A DNA stretch of 41,652 bases from an uncultured Bacteroidales bacterium (GCA_934692905.1 CAKUUM010000013.1:1-41652); one strand, 5' to 3'; shown: positions 17,714 to 25,245, counted from the stretch's first letter. The notes: generated by a model from the letters alone, not told the origin. Made by a program: numbers and translations.

Positions 17714-18646
17714 ATGATTGCTTACACTTTTCGCCGTTACATCTGGCTCATCAACACCATCTATTCTGCGGGACAAATCACTCTGCGCGACATCTCTGCG
17801 CGTTGGGCGAATGCAGCCCTCAACGACTCGGGCGAGTGCGAGTACCCGCGCCGCACATTCCAACGCCACCGCACGGAGATAGAGGAACTCTACAACATCG
17901 ACATCGGTTGCCGAAAGCGTGGCGGGCAATCCTACTACTATATCACTAACGCCGACGAACTCCACCGCAACGACCTGCGGCATTGGATACTCAACTCTTT
18001 TGCCGTGCAGGAGGTTGTCTCGCAGGGGCAGAGCATCCGCTCGCATATCATCTTCGAGGACATCCCTTCGGGGCAACGGTTCCTTGTGCCCATCATCAAC
18101 GCCATCACAGCCCGTACTACCCTCGAAATCACCTATCAAGGCTACAACCGTTCCGAGCCGCACACATTCCGCCTTGCACCTTATTGTCTACGTGTCTTTC
18201 GCCAACGCTGGTACGTCACGGGGCAAAGCGATATCCACACCGAACTGCGCAACTATTCCCTCGACCGCATTCTCGCCCTCACGCCCACCACCGACCGCTA
18301 CACCATTCCCCGCTCTTTCAGTGCCAAACGCTATTTCCGCGACTACTACGGCATCTTTCGCAACGCCGAACCCGAGACCGTCCTCATCCGCACCACGCCT
18401 ATGTTGGCTAACTATCTGCGTTCCTTGCCCTTGCACCACTCGCAGAAGGAGACCGAACGCCGCACCGACTATTCGCTCTTCTCGTTCTTTGTCGCTCCCA
18501 CTTTCGATTTTATCCAGCAACTCCGCTCCGAGGGAGCCGACCTCCAAGTCCTGCAACCGCAATGGCTCCGCGACCGCATTATCTCCGATGCCCGCCAACT
18601 CCTCGCAGCCTATGATGTCCCCGTCGCTCCAACTCCGTGTAAATGA
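17714..18646 (+). CDS. WYL-domain transcriptional regulator
   Basis: 310 residues. The N-terminal about 75 residues form a winged-helix-like domain (ISARWANAALND ... YPRRTFQRHRTEIEELY). From about 130 to 215 lies the WYL domain, with the signature as RWYVTG in 'PYCLRVFRQRWYVTGQS' followed by 'RNYSLDRI'. The C-terminal part resembles the WCX extension. WYL proteins sense ligands, often nucleic acids or nucleotides, and frequently regulate defence or stress genes. The gene appears monocistronic, with its own promoter; the next gene (Fic) also has its own promoter. The target is unknown; the adjacent accessory region makes a link to defence genes possible but unproven. Confidence 0.9.
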   Translation: MIAYTFRRYIWLINTIYSAGQITLRDISARWANAALNDSGECEYPRRTFQRHRTEIEELYNIDIGCRKRGGQSYYYITNADELHRNDLRHWILNSFAVQEVVSQGQSIRSHIIFEDIPSGQRFLVPIINAITARTTLEITYQGYNRSEPHTFRLAPYCLRVFRQRWYVTGQSDIHTELRNYSLDRILALTPTTDRYTIPRSFSAKRYFRDYYGIFRNAEPETVLIRTTPMLANYLRSLPLHHSQKETERRTDYSLFSFFVAPTFDFIQQLRSEGADLQVLQPQWLRDRIISDARQLLAAYDVPVAPTPCK

Positions 18647-18866
18647 GGAATAACCCGCCCAATCGTCCCGCCTACTTTCAGCAAGGGATAAGCAAGGGTG
18701 AAGCGACTGACGGATGCGCTCTATGCATTGAGCGTCGGAGCGATACGAAGCCCTGTGGGCTGAGTGGAACACCTTATACACTCTCCATATCAATGTTTTT
18801 TAGCGTAGAATTGTTGTTTATTCGCCGCATATTTGCGCAGAATATGGCGTTTTTTCACCGCAAAAG

Positions 18867-18897
18867 TTGCATATCTGTCAAATCCTTTGTACCTTTG
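18867..18897 (+). promoter_or_regulatory. Promoter of the Fic gene
   Basis: TTG (18867-18869), 20 nt, TACCTTTG (18890-18897), about 25 nt before ATG 18922. It rules out the long upstream open frame from 18643 as part of the protein. Confidence 0.82.
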
Positions 18898-18921
18898 CCG
18901 CAGATTTCACGGACTACGACA

Positions 18922-20022
18922 ATGAGAGCAATCTATCTTTGGCAGCACGATAATTGGACGGCGTTTTCATGGGACGGCAACAGCCTCATGGGCTTGTTGG
19001 GCGAGGTGCGCTACCGGCAGGGACAACTGCTGGGGCGGATGAGCATGCTGGGTATGGAAGGCGTACAGAGACAGATGGATTCCCTGACGGAGGAGATTAT
19101 CACTTCGTCGCGCATAGAGGGGGTTGACCTCAATCGCGACAGTGTCCGCTCGTCCATCGCCCACCAGTTGGGAGTGGATTTGGATATCGACCACACGCCC
19201 GACCACTACACGGAGGGGATAGTCCATGTGATGCTACAGGCGACGCAGAACTACCAACAGCCGCTCACAGCCGAGCAACTCTTTGGCTGGCATGCTGCCC
19301 TGTTCCCTACGGGCTATAGCAACGGCTATAAACTCACCATCGGCTCTTGGCGCGTGGGTGACGAACCCATGCAGGTGGTATCGGGACCTATGGGGCATCA
19401 GACGGTGCACTACCAGGCACCACCGAGCAGCGATGTGCCGCAGATGATGGAGGCGTTTCTGCAATGGCTGAACACGGACGACGGCACCGATGCGCTCATC
19501 CGTGCGGCATTGGCACATTTGGGGTTCGTCACCATTCACCCGTTTGACGATGGCAACGGGCGCATCACACGCACCATCACAGAGATGATGCTTGCGCGGG
19601 CAGACCGGTCGGCGCAACGCTACTACAGCCTGTCCGCCGAGATTTTCCGCCGCCGCAAAGAGTACTATGAGGTGTTGGAGCACACGCAGCATGGCGACAG
19701 CAACGTGACCGAATGGATACGCTGGTTCCTTACATCCCTTAACGCATCATTGGAAGAAGCTCTCCGTACCACCGACCGCACATTGGAGAAAGCCGCCTTT
19801 TGGCAACGCCTTGAGGGTACACCGTTCAGCGAGCGGCAACGCAAAGTGCTGAATATGCTTTGGGACGGCTTCACGGGCAAACTCAATACGCAGAAGTGGG
19901 CAAAAATCAACCGTTGCTCGCAGGACACCGCTTTGCGCGACATTCAGGATTTGATAGCCAAAGGCGTACTCCGCAAGACCGACGAAGGCGGACGAAGCAC
20001 CAACTACGAACTATTGCCGTAG
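18922..20022 (+). CDS. Class II Fic-family AMP-transferase (DUF4172-Fic)
   Basis: 366 residues starting MRAIYLWQHDNW. The N-terminal DUF4172 domain covers about 1-85. It contains the inhibitory helix motif SSRIEG (62-67), which fits the (S/T)xxxE(G/N) consensus of class II Fic proteins. The Fic catalytic motif HPFDDGNGR starts at His206, with the flap region near 'SYxNGYKLTIGSWR'. A C-terminal winged-helix segment ('NRCSQDTALRDIQDLIAKGVL') is present. Family knowledge: such proteins AMPylate or de-AMPylate targets and are held inactive by the helix glutamate. It has its own promoter. The start was chosen from the promoter and the conserved N-terminus. Confidence 0.93.
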   Translation: MRAIYLWQHDNWTAFSWDGNSLMGLLGEVRYRQGQLLGRMSMLGMEGVQRQMDSLTEEIITSSRIEGVDLNRDSVRSSIAHQLGVDLDIDHTPDHYTEGIVHVMLQATQNYQQPLTAEQLFGWHAALFPTGYSNGYKLTIGSWRVGDEPMQVVSGPMGHQTVHYQAPPSSDVPQMMEAFLQWLNTDDGTDALIRAALAHLGFVTIHPFDDGNGRITRTITEMMLARADRSAQRYYSLSAEIFRRRKEYYEVLEHTQHGDSNVTEWIRWFLTSLNASLEEALRTTDRTLEKAAFWQRLEGTPFSERQRKVLNMLWDGFTGKLNTQKWAKINRCSQDTALRDIQDLIAKGVLRKTDEGGRSTNYELLP

Positions 20023-20109
20023 CAAGACAACAGATTTTGTGGATTGTAGTTTAGCACTTCAGTAAACTTAATGCTTAAATGAATGGATGGAAAATTTGTA
20101 TTATGAAAG

Positions 20110-20491
20110 TAATACTGGTGCGTTAACTTGATTGCACTGCATTATAATTGATTGATATTTATATATTTACAAGCGTCCTTTGATTTTTTTATTTGAAATC
20201 ATTCATTTGTAATTTTGCGGAAAAATCCACAAAGTAATGAATCAAGGTCGGTACATTTTCTCACAAATAGTCGATGTTATACGGTACTGGCTTTGATTAG
20301 ACACGAGAAACAGAGCGGCTATAGTATTACAGAGATTGTTACATTACTGAACATTTCTGAGAAGACCGATTTGTCCGAACTCCTATGCAAAACCAATGAG
20401 GAGAATACTGAACAAGATTCAAATAAAAATGTCAAAGAACAACTGATGATAAACTTTAATTTAACGTACGAAACTTAACGCACCAGTAATA
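20110..20491 (+). mobile_element. Internally deleted IS4-type element (MITE-like), 382 bp
   Basis: Terminal inverted repeats of 17 bp at 20110-20126 (TAATACTGGTGCGTTAA) and 20475-20491, with one mismatch. The element is flanked by a perfect 9-bp direct repeat TTATGAAAG (20101-20109 and 20492-20500), which is a target-site duplication. Inside, ATG 20237 encodes MNQGRYIFSQIVDV, the typical N-terminus of Bacteroidetes IS4/DUF4372 transposases. It runs straight, in another frame, into a C-terminal remnant ('YTVLALIRHEK ... LLNISEKTDLSELLCKTN ... VKEQL') that ends at 20478 inside the right repeat. About 1 kb of transposase is missing. It cannot transpose itself but might be moved by an intact relative. 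Confidence 0.85.
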
Positions 20492-20551
20492 TTATGAAAG
20501 AGGTAATGAATATGCTAAAGTGCGATGTAAGACACACTTTTCAACAAACAA

Positions 20552-20576
20552 AAAACTCCGCAAGAGCATTCTTGCG
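20552..20576 (-). terminator. Intrinsic terminator, minus strand
   Basis: A perfect 10-bp stem CTCCGCAAGA/TCTTGCGGAG around GCAT, followed on the minus strand by TTTTTTG. It would end transcription coming from the small GG-peptide frame at 20630-20740. Confidence 0.8.
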
Positions 20577-20629
20577 GAGAAAATATATTGGAATCAATCA
20601 TCATTTTCTGGTGGAAGGGGATGATAACC

Positions 20630-20740
20630 TCAAAACGTTGAACTACACATTTCTGCTTCGTCTTCCATACCCCCCAACGCTTTGATACGCTTAAACATCT
20701 TTGTTATTCCTTTCGACATATTTCTAAGAACTTTCTTCAT
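20630..20740 (-). CDS. Possible small GG-leader-like peptide (36 aa)
   Basis: ATG at 20740 opens a 36-residue frame. It has a strongly basic first part (MKKVLRNMSKGITKMFKRIK), then ALGG, then an acidic tail MEDEAEMCSSTF with one cysteine. A strong intrinsic terminator follows 54 nt after the stop. The layout resembles a precursor peptide with a double-glycine cleavage site. No modifying enzyme or peptidase-transporter was found nearby, and no consensus -7 box precedes it. The frame is open further upstream (to 20932), but that part reads as hydrophobic, low-quality sequence. Treat it as a candidate only. Confidence 0.35.
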   Translation of the reverse strand: MKKVLRNMSKGITKMFKRIKALGGMEDEAEMCSSTF

Positions 20741-21057
20741 AATTACTTTATTTTTTAAGTTAATCACTATACTATAGAACGCTTTTATAACGCCCAAAGC
20801 ATAAAGTACCTTTTGAAAAGCGATAGGCAAAAATGGTTCAACGATGTCAATGATCGAGAATATCCAAAAATAATCTGCAGAAAAAGTCACAAAAAGTGTG
20901 CCAATTGGAATATGGCACCTTCTTTCTGCCAATTTGTCGGTCGTTATTCGAATACGTCACAAACTAACCTTCTTTATGGCAGGCGCTTTTCCTACCGAAT
21001 TATAGTTTGTTTGACAAAATAACAGATATGTAATATCATTTGTTTTGCATAGTATTG
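20741..21057. other. AT-rich stretch without a credible gene
   Basis: No convincing coding frame on either strand. It contains a short inverted repeat around 20900-20935 (TGCCA/TGGCA type). The right end carries the promoter of the next gene. Confidence 0.5.
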
Positions 21058-21088
21058 TTGTGTAATCCGTATATTTTATGTAATTTTG
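21058..21088 (+). promoter_or_regulatory. Promoter of the 172-residue/380-residue gene pair
   Basis: TTG (21058-21060), 20 nt, TAATTTTG (21081-21088), then ATG 21114. Confidence 0.75.
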
Positions 21089-21113
21089 CAGCCGAGTTAT
21101 AGTATATATCGCT

Positions 21114-21632
21114 ATGGAGAAACAAAATTTTGCAAAGTATATAGATGAAGTTGTGATCCCGCAAATGAGGGAATCGTTGTTTCAAGCGTATATGGAAGGC
21201 TGCAAACAAGTACATCTTGAAGATTTCCTCCGAATCCACAATTTAGATGCAGGACGTGTGGTTGATTTTGGGTTGCCATCTAAGACTAAATGGATAATTA
21301 GGAATGAGAGTCTCTCCTTTACGATGGCTCAAAAAAGAGGACTCCCATTTCCGACAATAGAACAAATAGAAGAATTTATTAAGTGCAAGTGGAGATACGA
21401 ACAATATGATGCATGGCATTGTCATGTTCTTGGACCCAATGGGGTTGAGATTGGTATTTTTGATTCGTGTCATCAAAAATTGTGTATATGGACAGATCAG
21501 TCAGAAATTGACGACCATTTTTATGTCAATGGGTATACTATTGCAGAATATGAACGCTTAGTCCCTGTCTCTGTATATGCAGGAGAATGTTTCTCAACAT
21601 TATTTGTGCTTCCCCAAAATATAGTGGGATAG
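21114..21632 (+). CDS. Unrecognised 172-aa protein, weakly FISUMP-like
   Basis: 172 residues with no signal peptide or membrane segment. The central part reads VVDFGLPSKTKW, then 'LPFPTIEQIEEFIKCKW', then 'HVLGPNGVEIGIFD'. This follows the order of blocks in the Bacteroidetes/Fibrobacter FISUMP domain ('VDLGLPSGTKWA', 'RLPTKEEFEEL...C.W', 'V.GPNGN.I.LP'). Those are usually surface proteins, so a cytoplasmic form is odd. The similarity was recognised by eye and could be partial. The next gene starts 25 bp later on the same strand, suggesting an operon. Base composition is clearly more AT-rich than the flanking core genes, consistent with horizontal acquisition. No function is proposed. Confidence 0.7.
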   Translation: MEKQNFAKYIDEVVIPQMRESLFQAYMEGCKQVHLEDFLRIHNLDAGRVVDFGLPSKTKWIIRNESLSFTMAQKRGLPFPTIEQIEEFIKCKWRYEQYDAWHCHVLGPNGVEIGIFDSCHQKLCIWTDQSEIDDHFYVNGYTIAEYERLVPVSVYAGECFSTLFVLPQNIVG

Positions 21633-21657
21633 TATTACACTATAAACATACAACAAT

Positions 21658-22800
21658 ATGATAGCAAATCGACATAAAATCATTACGCGTAAAGATGATT
21701 TTGATAGAGTATTTAATTGTGGTGCATACACTCAAAAAGCCAATTCTCTTTACGCGAAAATGCAAGCAAGTATATCAAGGGAAGAAAGACTCGCGATATT
21801 AGAGGAAGCAGGATGGCATAAGTTCTACCATATTCAAGCAGAAAATAGAGAGATATACTGTTTTAACATTAATATGTGGCAAGACTATAATTGTGTTGAG
21901 TATATTTTTCTGTCCATAACAGAAGAACCTGGGCTATATTATGGTAAAAACACAATTGTTATTCGGCTTACAGATTTAGGTAGAGACGAAAAATTAGAGT
22001 CGTATTTTAGGTGCTGGTCCATAAAGCAGGCTGAATGGGAAAATGCAAGACCATTTATCTTTCGTGGGGGCAGTCATAACCAACCTTTGCCGCCAAATAT
22101 TGTTACAGAACATTTCACAGACTTATCTGCCAAAGAGATCATCGCATCTGTCATTTATAATGTGCTAAAGACGTATTTGGAAATACTATTCAAGGACCCA
22201 ATGTGGAATTATGTAGATAAGAATACATTCTTACAATACTGGGAAGATATAACAATCCATATTGCCTTTTTTGTTGAGTTCTATAGAAATGATAGCAATT
22301 TGATTTGTAAATTTTCCACTTTGCAATTTTCAAAACATAAAGTTAATTGCAAAGAAGATGATGAACGTGTTCATTATATGGGATATACTTGTCGCGAACA
22401 TCAGTTTTCAATAGTGGCAACTATATCAGAAGAAACAGAAGAGACATCTTTCTTGAATCAAATACAAAGAACATTAAAGAATCAATCATTTTCGTTATAT
22501 CTTGTTCCGAATACTAATATTTCTGGTGAAGAACTCATGCATTGTAACAAAGATGCAGATGCTTTCGATGAAACATATTGGCAAAAGCCGTTGGAATATG
22601 TAACCACAAGCCTTCGGTGTGACAGTTGTTATAGGATGACAGGTGGAGGGTATCGTGCAGGAGACTGTTATAAAGATCATCTCCAATGGTTGCCTAGAGA
22701 TTTGTCAAAAACATTAGCATTAATGAACAACATAATCCAATACTCATATCAAGAAAATACAATAAAAGATTATTACAAAGAATATTGTGATATGGTGTAG
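21658..22800 (+). CDS. Unrecognised 380-aa protein of the accessory region
   Basis: 380 residues, soluble, without signal peptide or membrane helix. It is rich in aromatic residues and cysteines, including a C-terminal cluster RCDSCYRMTGGGYRAGDC and a nearby DHLQWLPRDLSKT segment. I do not recognise the family. It follows the 172-residue gene by 25 bp, shares its AT-rich composition and is probably co-transcribed. Its stop codon (TAG, 22798-22800) lies exactly where the sequence changes to the GC-richer remnant of a DnaQ-like exonuclease. The gene pair therefore appears to be cargo that replaced or interrupted that gene. The location is compatible with a defence or mobile-element function, but nothing in the sequence shows one. 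Confidence 0.75.
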   Translation: MIANRHKIITRKDDFDRVFNCGAYTQKANSLYAKMQASISREERLAILEEAGWHKFYHIQAENREIYCFNINMWQDYNCVEYIFLSITEEPGLYYGKNTIVIRLTDLGRDEKLESYFRCWSIKQAEWENARPFIFRGGSHNQPLPPNIVTEHFTDLSAKEIIASVIYNVLKTYLEILFKDPMWNYVDKNTFLQYWEDITIHIAFFVEFYRNDSNLICKFSTLQFSKHKVNCKEDDERVHYMGYTCREHQFSIVATISEETEETSFLNQIQRTLKNQSFSLYLVPNTNISGEELMHCNKDADAFDETYWQKPLEYVTTSLRCDSCYRMTGGGYRAGDCYKDHLQWLPRDLSKTLALMNNIIQYSYQENTIKDYYKEYCDMV

Positions 22801-22981
22801 CACGAATTTCTGCGCCTTACCCAGCACCAGCCGCTACTATTCAGGCTACAAGTTCCCCTCTTTGACCGAACTTTAGACCAAACTCTTCGGTCACGCGTTC
22901 TCGGGTGCCCACGATGCCCTCTCCGACATCACCGCCACCAAAGACTGCTACTTCGAACTCCGCCGCCGCGGTCTTATATAG
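22796..22981 (+). pseudogene. C-terminal stump of a DnaQ-like 3'-5' exonuclease
   Basis: In the frame ending TAG at 22979-22981 the translation reads STNFCALPS ... GYKFPSLTEL, an in-frame stop at 22874-22876, then TKLFGHAFSGAHDALSDITA and TKDCYFELRRRGLI. This is the characteristic C-terminus of DnaQ/epsilon-like exonucleases: the 'GYKxPxLxELYxxLFG' and 'GAHDALxDVxAT' blocks, including the catalytic His and Asp region. The N-terminal DxE half is absent upstream. Composition is like the core genes rather than the adjoining AT-rich genes. The gene has evidently been destroyed by the insertion on its left plus a nonsense mutation. Confidence 0.85.
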
Positions 22982-23057
22982 CGTTATAGCGAATGGTTGT
23001 TATCTGTTGCATTCTTCATAATCAAGGTAAAAAATAAACACAAAATTCATGAGAGTC

Positions 23058-23088
23058 TTGTGTAATCGAAATATAAGCAGTACTTTTG
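23058..23088 (+). promoter_or_regulatory. Promoter of the toxin-antitoxin-chaperone operon
   Basis: TTG (23058-23060), 20 nt, TACTTTTG (23081-23088), directly upstream of a perfect operator palindrome. Confidence 0.82.
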
Positions 23089-23095
23089 CACGTGA

Positions 23096-23111
23096 TTTAG
23101 TTATAACTAAA
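23096..23111. promoter_or_regulatory. Operator palindrome of the TAC operon
   Basis: TTTAGTTATAACTAAA is a perfect 16-bp palindrome lying 7 bp after the -7 box and 10 bp before the toxin start. This is where an XRE-type antitoxin would bind to repress its own operon. Confidence 0.75.
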
Positions 23112-23121
23112 CAAGAACAAT

Positions 23122-23511
23122 ATGTACTCCGTTGAAGAACTTGATATTGTGCATAACACTTGTGGCTGCAAATTTTATCAGTTATCTTTCGATGGGTATT
23201 GTTTGTTCAGCGAGTTTGTGGAGACTATCAACAGGAGTGCTCCACAAGATAAGAAGAAATTTAATTCAATCATTACTATGATGGATAATTATTCGCCGCA
23301 CAAACTTTTACCTGCTACTAAATTCGGGCATATCAAGGGTGTCTGTAGGCAAGATGTGTACGAGTTCAAAAAAGATGCATTGAGAGTATATGCCATTATA
23401 CAAGAGCCAGATGTATTCATTATTCTTGGAGGATTCAAAACTAAACAGCCAAGTGATATTAAGCGATTGAATCAATATATCAAGAGCCTTCCACAGGATA
23501 TAATAATATAA
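23122..23511 (+). CDS. HigB/RelE-like toxin of a TAC operon
   Basis: 129 residues. The C-terminal half has the RelE/HigB core: basic FKKDALRVYAIIQ, then FIILGGFKTKQPSDIKRLNQYI, the usual 'LRVxxxxxxxxxxLLxGFxKK' layout of ribosome-dependent mRNA interferases. It is first in a three-gene operon (toxin, antitoxin, SecB-like chaperone), the order known for the HigB-HigA-Rv1957 system of Mycobacterium tuberculosis. The gap to the antitoxin is 28 bp. Repression through the upstream palindrome is expected. The toxic activity is inferred from fold and context, not shown. Confidence 0.82.
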   Translation: MYSVEELDIVHNTCGCKFYQLSFDGYCLFSEFVETINRSAPQDKKKFNSIITMMDNYSPHKLLPATKFGHIKGVCRQDVYEFKKDALRVYAIIQEPDVFIILGGFKTKQPSDIKRLNQYIKSLPQDIII

Positions 23512-23539
23512 TAATTGACAATAAAATAAACGAATTACT

Positions 23540-23890
23540 ATGACACGCGAAGAGATACTTAGTAGTCCTGAATACTGGATTACAAAAATTCAAATTGAGG
23601 TTTTCCGTTGTGCAGTTTCTTTTATGAAAGAGCATGATATGAATCGAACGCAATTGGCGGACTATTTAGGTGTGACCAAAGGGTATATAACCCAGATTTT
23701 GGCAGGCGACTATAACTATAGTCTCTCCAAATTAGTGGATACTGCCATCCGATTGGGGTATGTTCCGGAGATTGATTTCACCCCTCTATCCAAAAGAATA
23801 CAGGATGATATTGTCTGTTCACGCGTGAGGACAGAGTCTTTTTCTGTTACATATTCTATGGATAATCCCAAACTTACAACAGCAGCGTGA
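23540..23890 (+). CDS. HigA-like XRE antitoxin with C-terminal extension
   Basis: 116 residues. A helix-turn-helix of XRE type occupies about 33-75 (MNRTQLADYLGVTKGYITQILAG), followed by a tail from about 82 to 116 (RIQDDIVCSRVRTESFSVTY ...). In toxin-antitoxin-chaperone systems the antitoxin carries a C-terminal chaperone-addiction region that makes it depend on the SecB-like partner; this tail is a natural candidate. The stop codon is separated by one base from the chaperone's ATG, indicating translational coupling. It likely binds the 23096-23111 palindrome. Confidence 0.85.
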   Translation: MTREEILSSPEYWITKIQIEVFRCAVSFMKEHDMNRTQLADYLGVTKGYITQILAGDYNYSLSKLVDTAIRLGYVPEIDFTPLSKRIQDDIVCSRVRTESFSVTYSMDNPKLTTAA

Positions 23891-23891
23891 T

Positions 23892-24311
23892 ATGATTAGT
23901 TTTAGAATGACTCAAATCAAGGTAGAGCAGTTCGCTATCTTGTCGGAAACTCTTCCCAAAGACGGGAATATCGGTGTCGAGACCACCTTTGCCGTAAGTG
24001 TGGATGCTAAATCGCATGCTATTGGTATGCGGTTGAAGATTAATTATCTTGCAGAAGAAAAGATGCTGCTTACCTTGGTGTTGGTATGTACATTTGCTAT
24101 TGATGAGGATAGTTGGAATGGTTTGATTCAAGACAACACTATCACTATACCTCGTGGTTTCTTGGCTCACATGGCAGTTCATACATTGGGTACGGCACGG
24201 GGTGTCCTTTTCTGCAAAACGGAAAATACGGTTTTTCAACAACTCATACTTCCTCCCACCAATGTGGATGCTGCTTTTACAGAAGATATGGTTATCCACA
24301 AAGCACAATAA
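23892..24311 (+). CDS. SecB-like chaperone of the TAC operon
   Basis: 139 residues with the SecB pattern: two beta-rich stretches, then 'IPRGFLAHMAVHTLGTARGVLFCKTENTVFQQLILPPTNVDAAF'-type ordering that parallels SecB's 'MAHxLGAYxPNILFPYARE ... FPQLNLAPVNFDALF'. No signal peptide or membrane segment. Placed third after a HigB-like toxin and XRE antitoxin, it is best read as a dedicated chaperone that protects the antitoxin rather than a general export chaperone. That role is an inference from known TAC systems. A G-U-rich hairpin followed by TTTTTTG ends the operon. Confidence 0.82.
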   Translation: MISFRMTQIKVEQFAILSETLPKDGNIGVETTFAVSVDAKSHAIGMRLKINYLAEEKMLLTLVLVCTFAIDEDSWNGLIQDNTITIPRGFLAHMAVHTLGTARGVLFCKTENTVFQQLILPPTNVDAAFTEDMVIHKAQ

Positions 24312-24336
24312 ACAATAGCGAGTAATATATATAATC

Positions 24337-24377
24337 AGTGGCTGCTTCATTGTGAATGGAGTAGTCATTGTTTTTTG
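24337..24377 (+). terminator. Terminator of the TAC operon
   Basis: A hairpin between GTGGCTGCTTCATT and AATGGAGTAGTCAT (several G-U pairs) is followed by TTTTTTG. Confidence 0.65.
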
Positions 24378-24392
24378 CTGCTAATCACGCCA

Positions 24393-24501
24393 TTACAAAG
24401 AAAATGTATTTTATTTTCCATATGCGCCGCGTTTTGGCGCACACATGTATTACCTTTGCACCATCAAACAATAATCTAATCAACAAACCCTACTGCTTAT
24501 G
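24393..24501 (+). repeat. Promoter/leader repeat, copy 1
   Basis: About 110 bp, roughly 85 percent identical to 26078-26190. It carries the inverted repeat TGCGCC (24423-24428)/GGCGCA (24436-24441), a TACCTTTG -7 box (24451-24458), a leader and the start ATG of the first membrane protein. The palindrome-like element ends 9 bp before the -7 box in both copies. Confidence 0.85.
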
Positions 24502-25230
24502 ATTAAATCAACATCACCACTCACTCTCAAACATGCAGCCATCATTGCTGCTATCGGAATAACCGTTTACACCCTCTTTGAACCTGTCTGTCGGATGATT
24601 GTCGGCGACAGATGGTGGCTCTATTTTGAGGACCACATGTTATGCAACGATATATGGCACATCTTCTTTTCGTCGGTTCTCATCGTTTCTTGTGTAGTGT
24701 TTGCCCTTGGCGTGCTATGTGACGGCAAGCATTTCCCGATATTGGGCAAAGGGATTTGGTATGTGTTATTGGGCATTGCCATAGTCTCTTGCAGCATTAT
24801 ATTGTGTTTTGCACTATCTGATAACAAACGTATAATGGACGCTGTTCCTTGGTTGTATCTGCTGTTCCTGTTGGAGACAGATGCGGTGTTGTGGTACATC
24901 TATATCCATACAACGGAGGATATACAGCCAAACCGTTCTCGTTGGCTAAAAAGCATTTGCAGAACAACCATACTATTGGCATTATCGGTATTGGTAAAGC
25001 AGATTCCGTCCGTTATATGGTATGTGTGGAAATGCACGCAATTCCCCGAAATAGCGCACGAGTCCATGTTCCGTAATATACTTGGTAGGCTTGACTGGCT
25101 GTGCAATGGGTTAATACTATGTGTTTCTATTGTATTCTTCCTGCTTGTGGTTCTTCAACCCCTCATTACCCGCAGAGCACAATGTATCAACCTTTGTTCC
25201 GCCAAGCAACAAAACAATAATCTAATCTAA
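24499..25230 (+). CDS. Six-helix membrane protein, paralogue 1
   Basis: 243 residues with about six hydrophobic helices (near 12-35, 52-75, 88-108, 115-138, 155-178 and 198-222). It shares its start (KSTSPLTLKxAAxIAAIG) and overall layout with the next gene, indicating tandem duplication. I do not recognise the family and see no catalytic motif. The promoter is in the leader repeat upstream. The gap to paralogue 2 is 15 bp and contains the same short leader phrase (CCTACTGCTT then ATG). Confidence 0.75.
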   Translation: MIKSTSPLTLKHAAIIAAIGITVYTLFEPVCRMIVGDRWWLYFEDHMLCNDIWHIFFSSVLIVSCVVFALGVLCDGKHFPILGKGIWYVLLGIAIVSCSIILCFALSDNKRIMDAVPWLYLLFLLETDAVLWYIYIHTTEDIQPNRSRWLKSICRTTILLALSVLVKQIPSVIWYVWKCTQFPEIAHESMFRNILGRLDWLCNGLILCVSIVFFLLVVLQPLITRRAQCINLCSAKQQNNNLI

Positions 25231-25245
25231 CAACCCCTACTGCTT

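Noticed and set aside
18643..18921. Upstream extension of the Fic frame
   Set aside because: The promoter for Fic (TTG/TACCTTTG at 18867-18897) lies inside it and the conserved protein starts at 18922.
20494..20685. 63-residue plus-strand frame after the IS4-type element
   Set aside because: It runs across a perfect terminator hairpin and antisense to the GG-peptide frame. It shows no recognisable domain.
20813..21022. 69-residue plus-strand frame in the AT-rich gap
   Set aside because: No promoter, no domain and low-complexity AT-rich composition; most likely chance.
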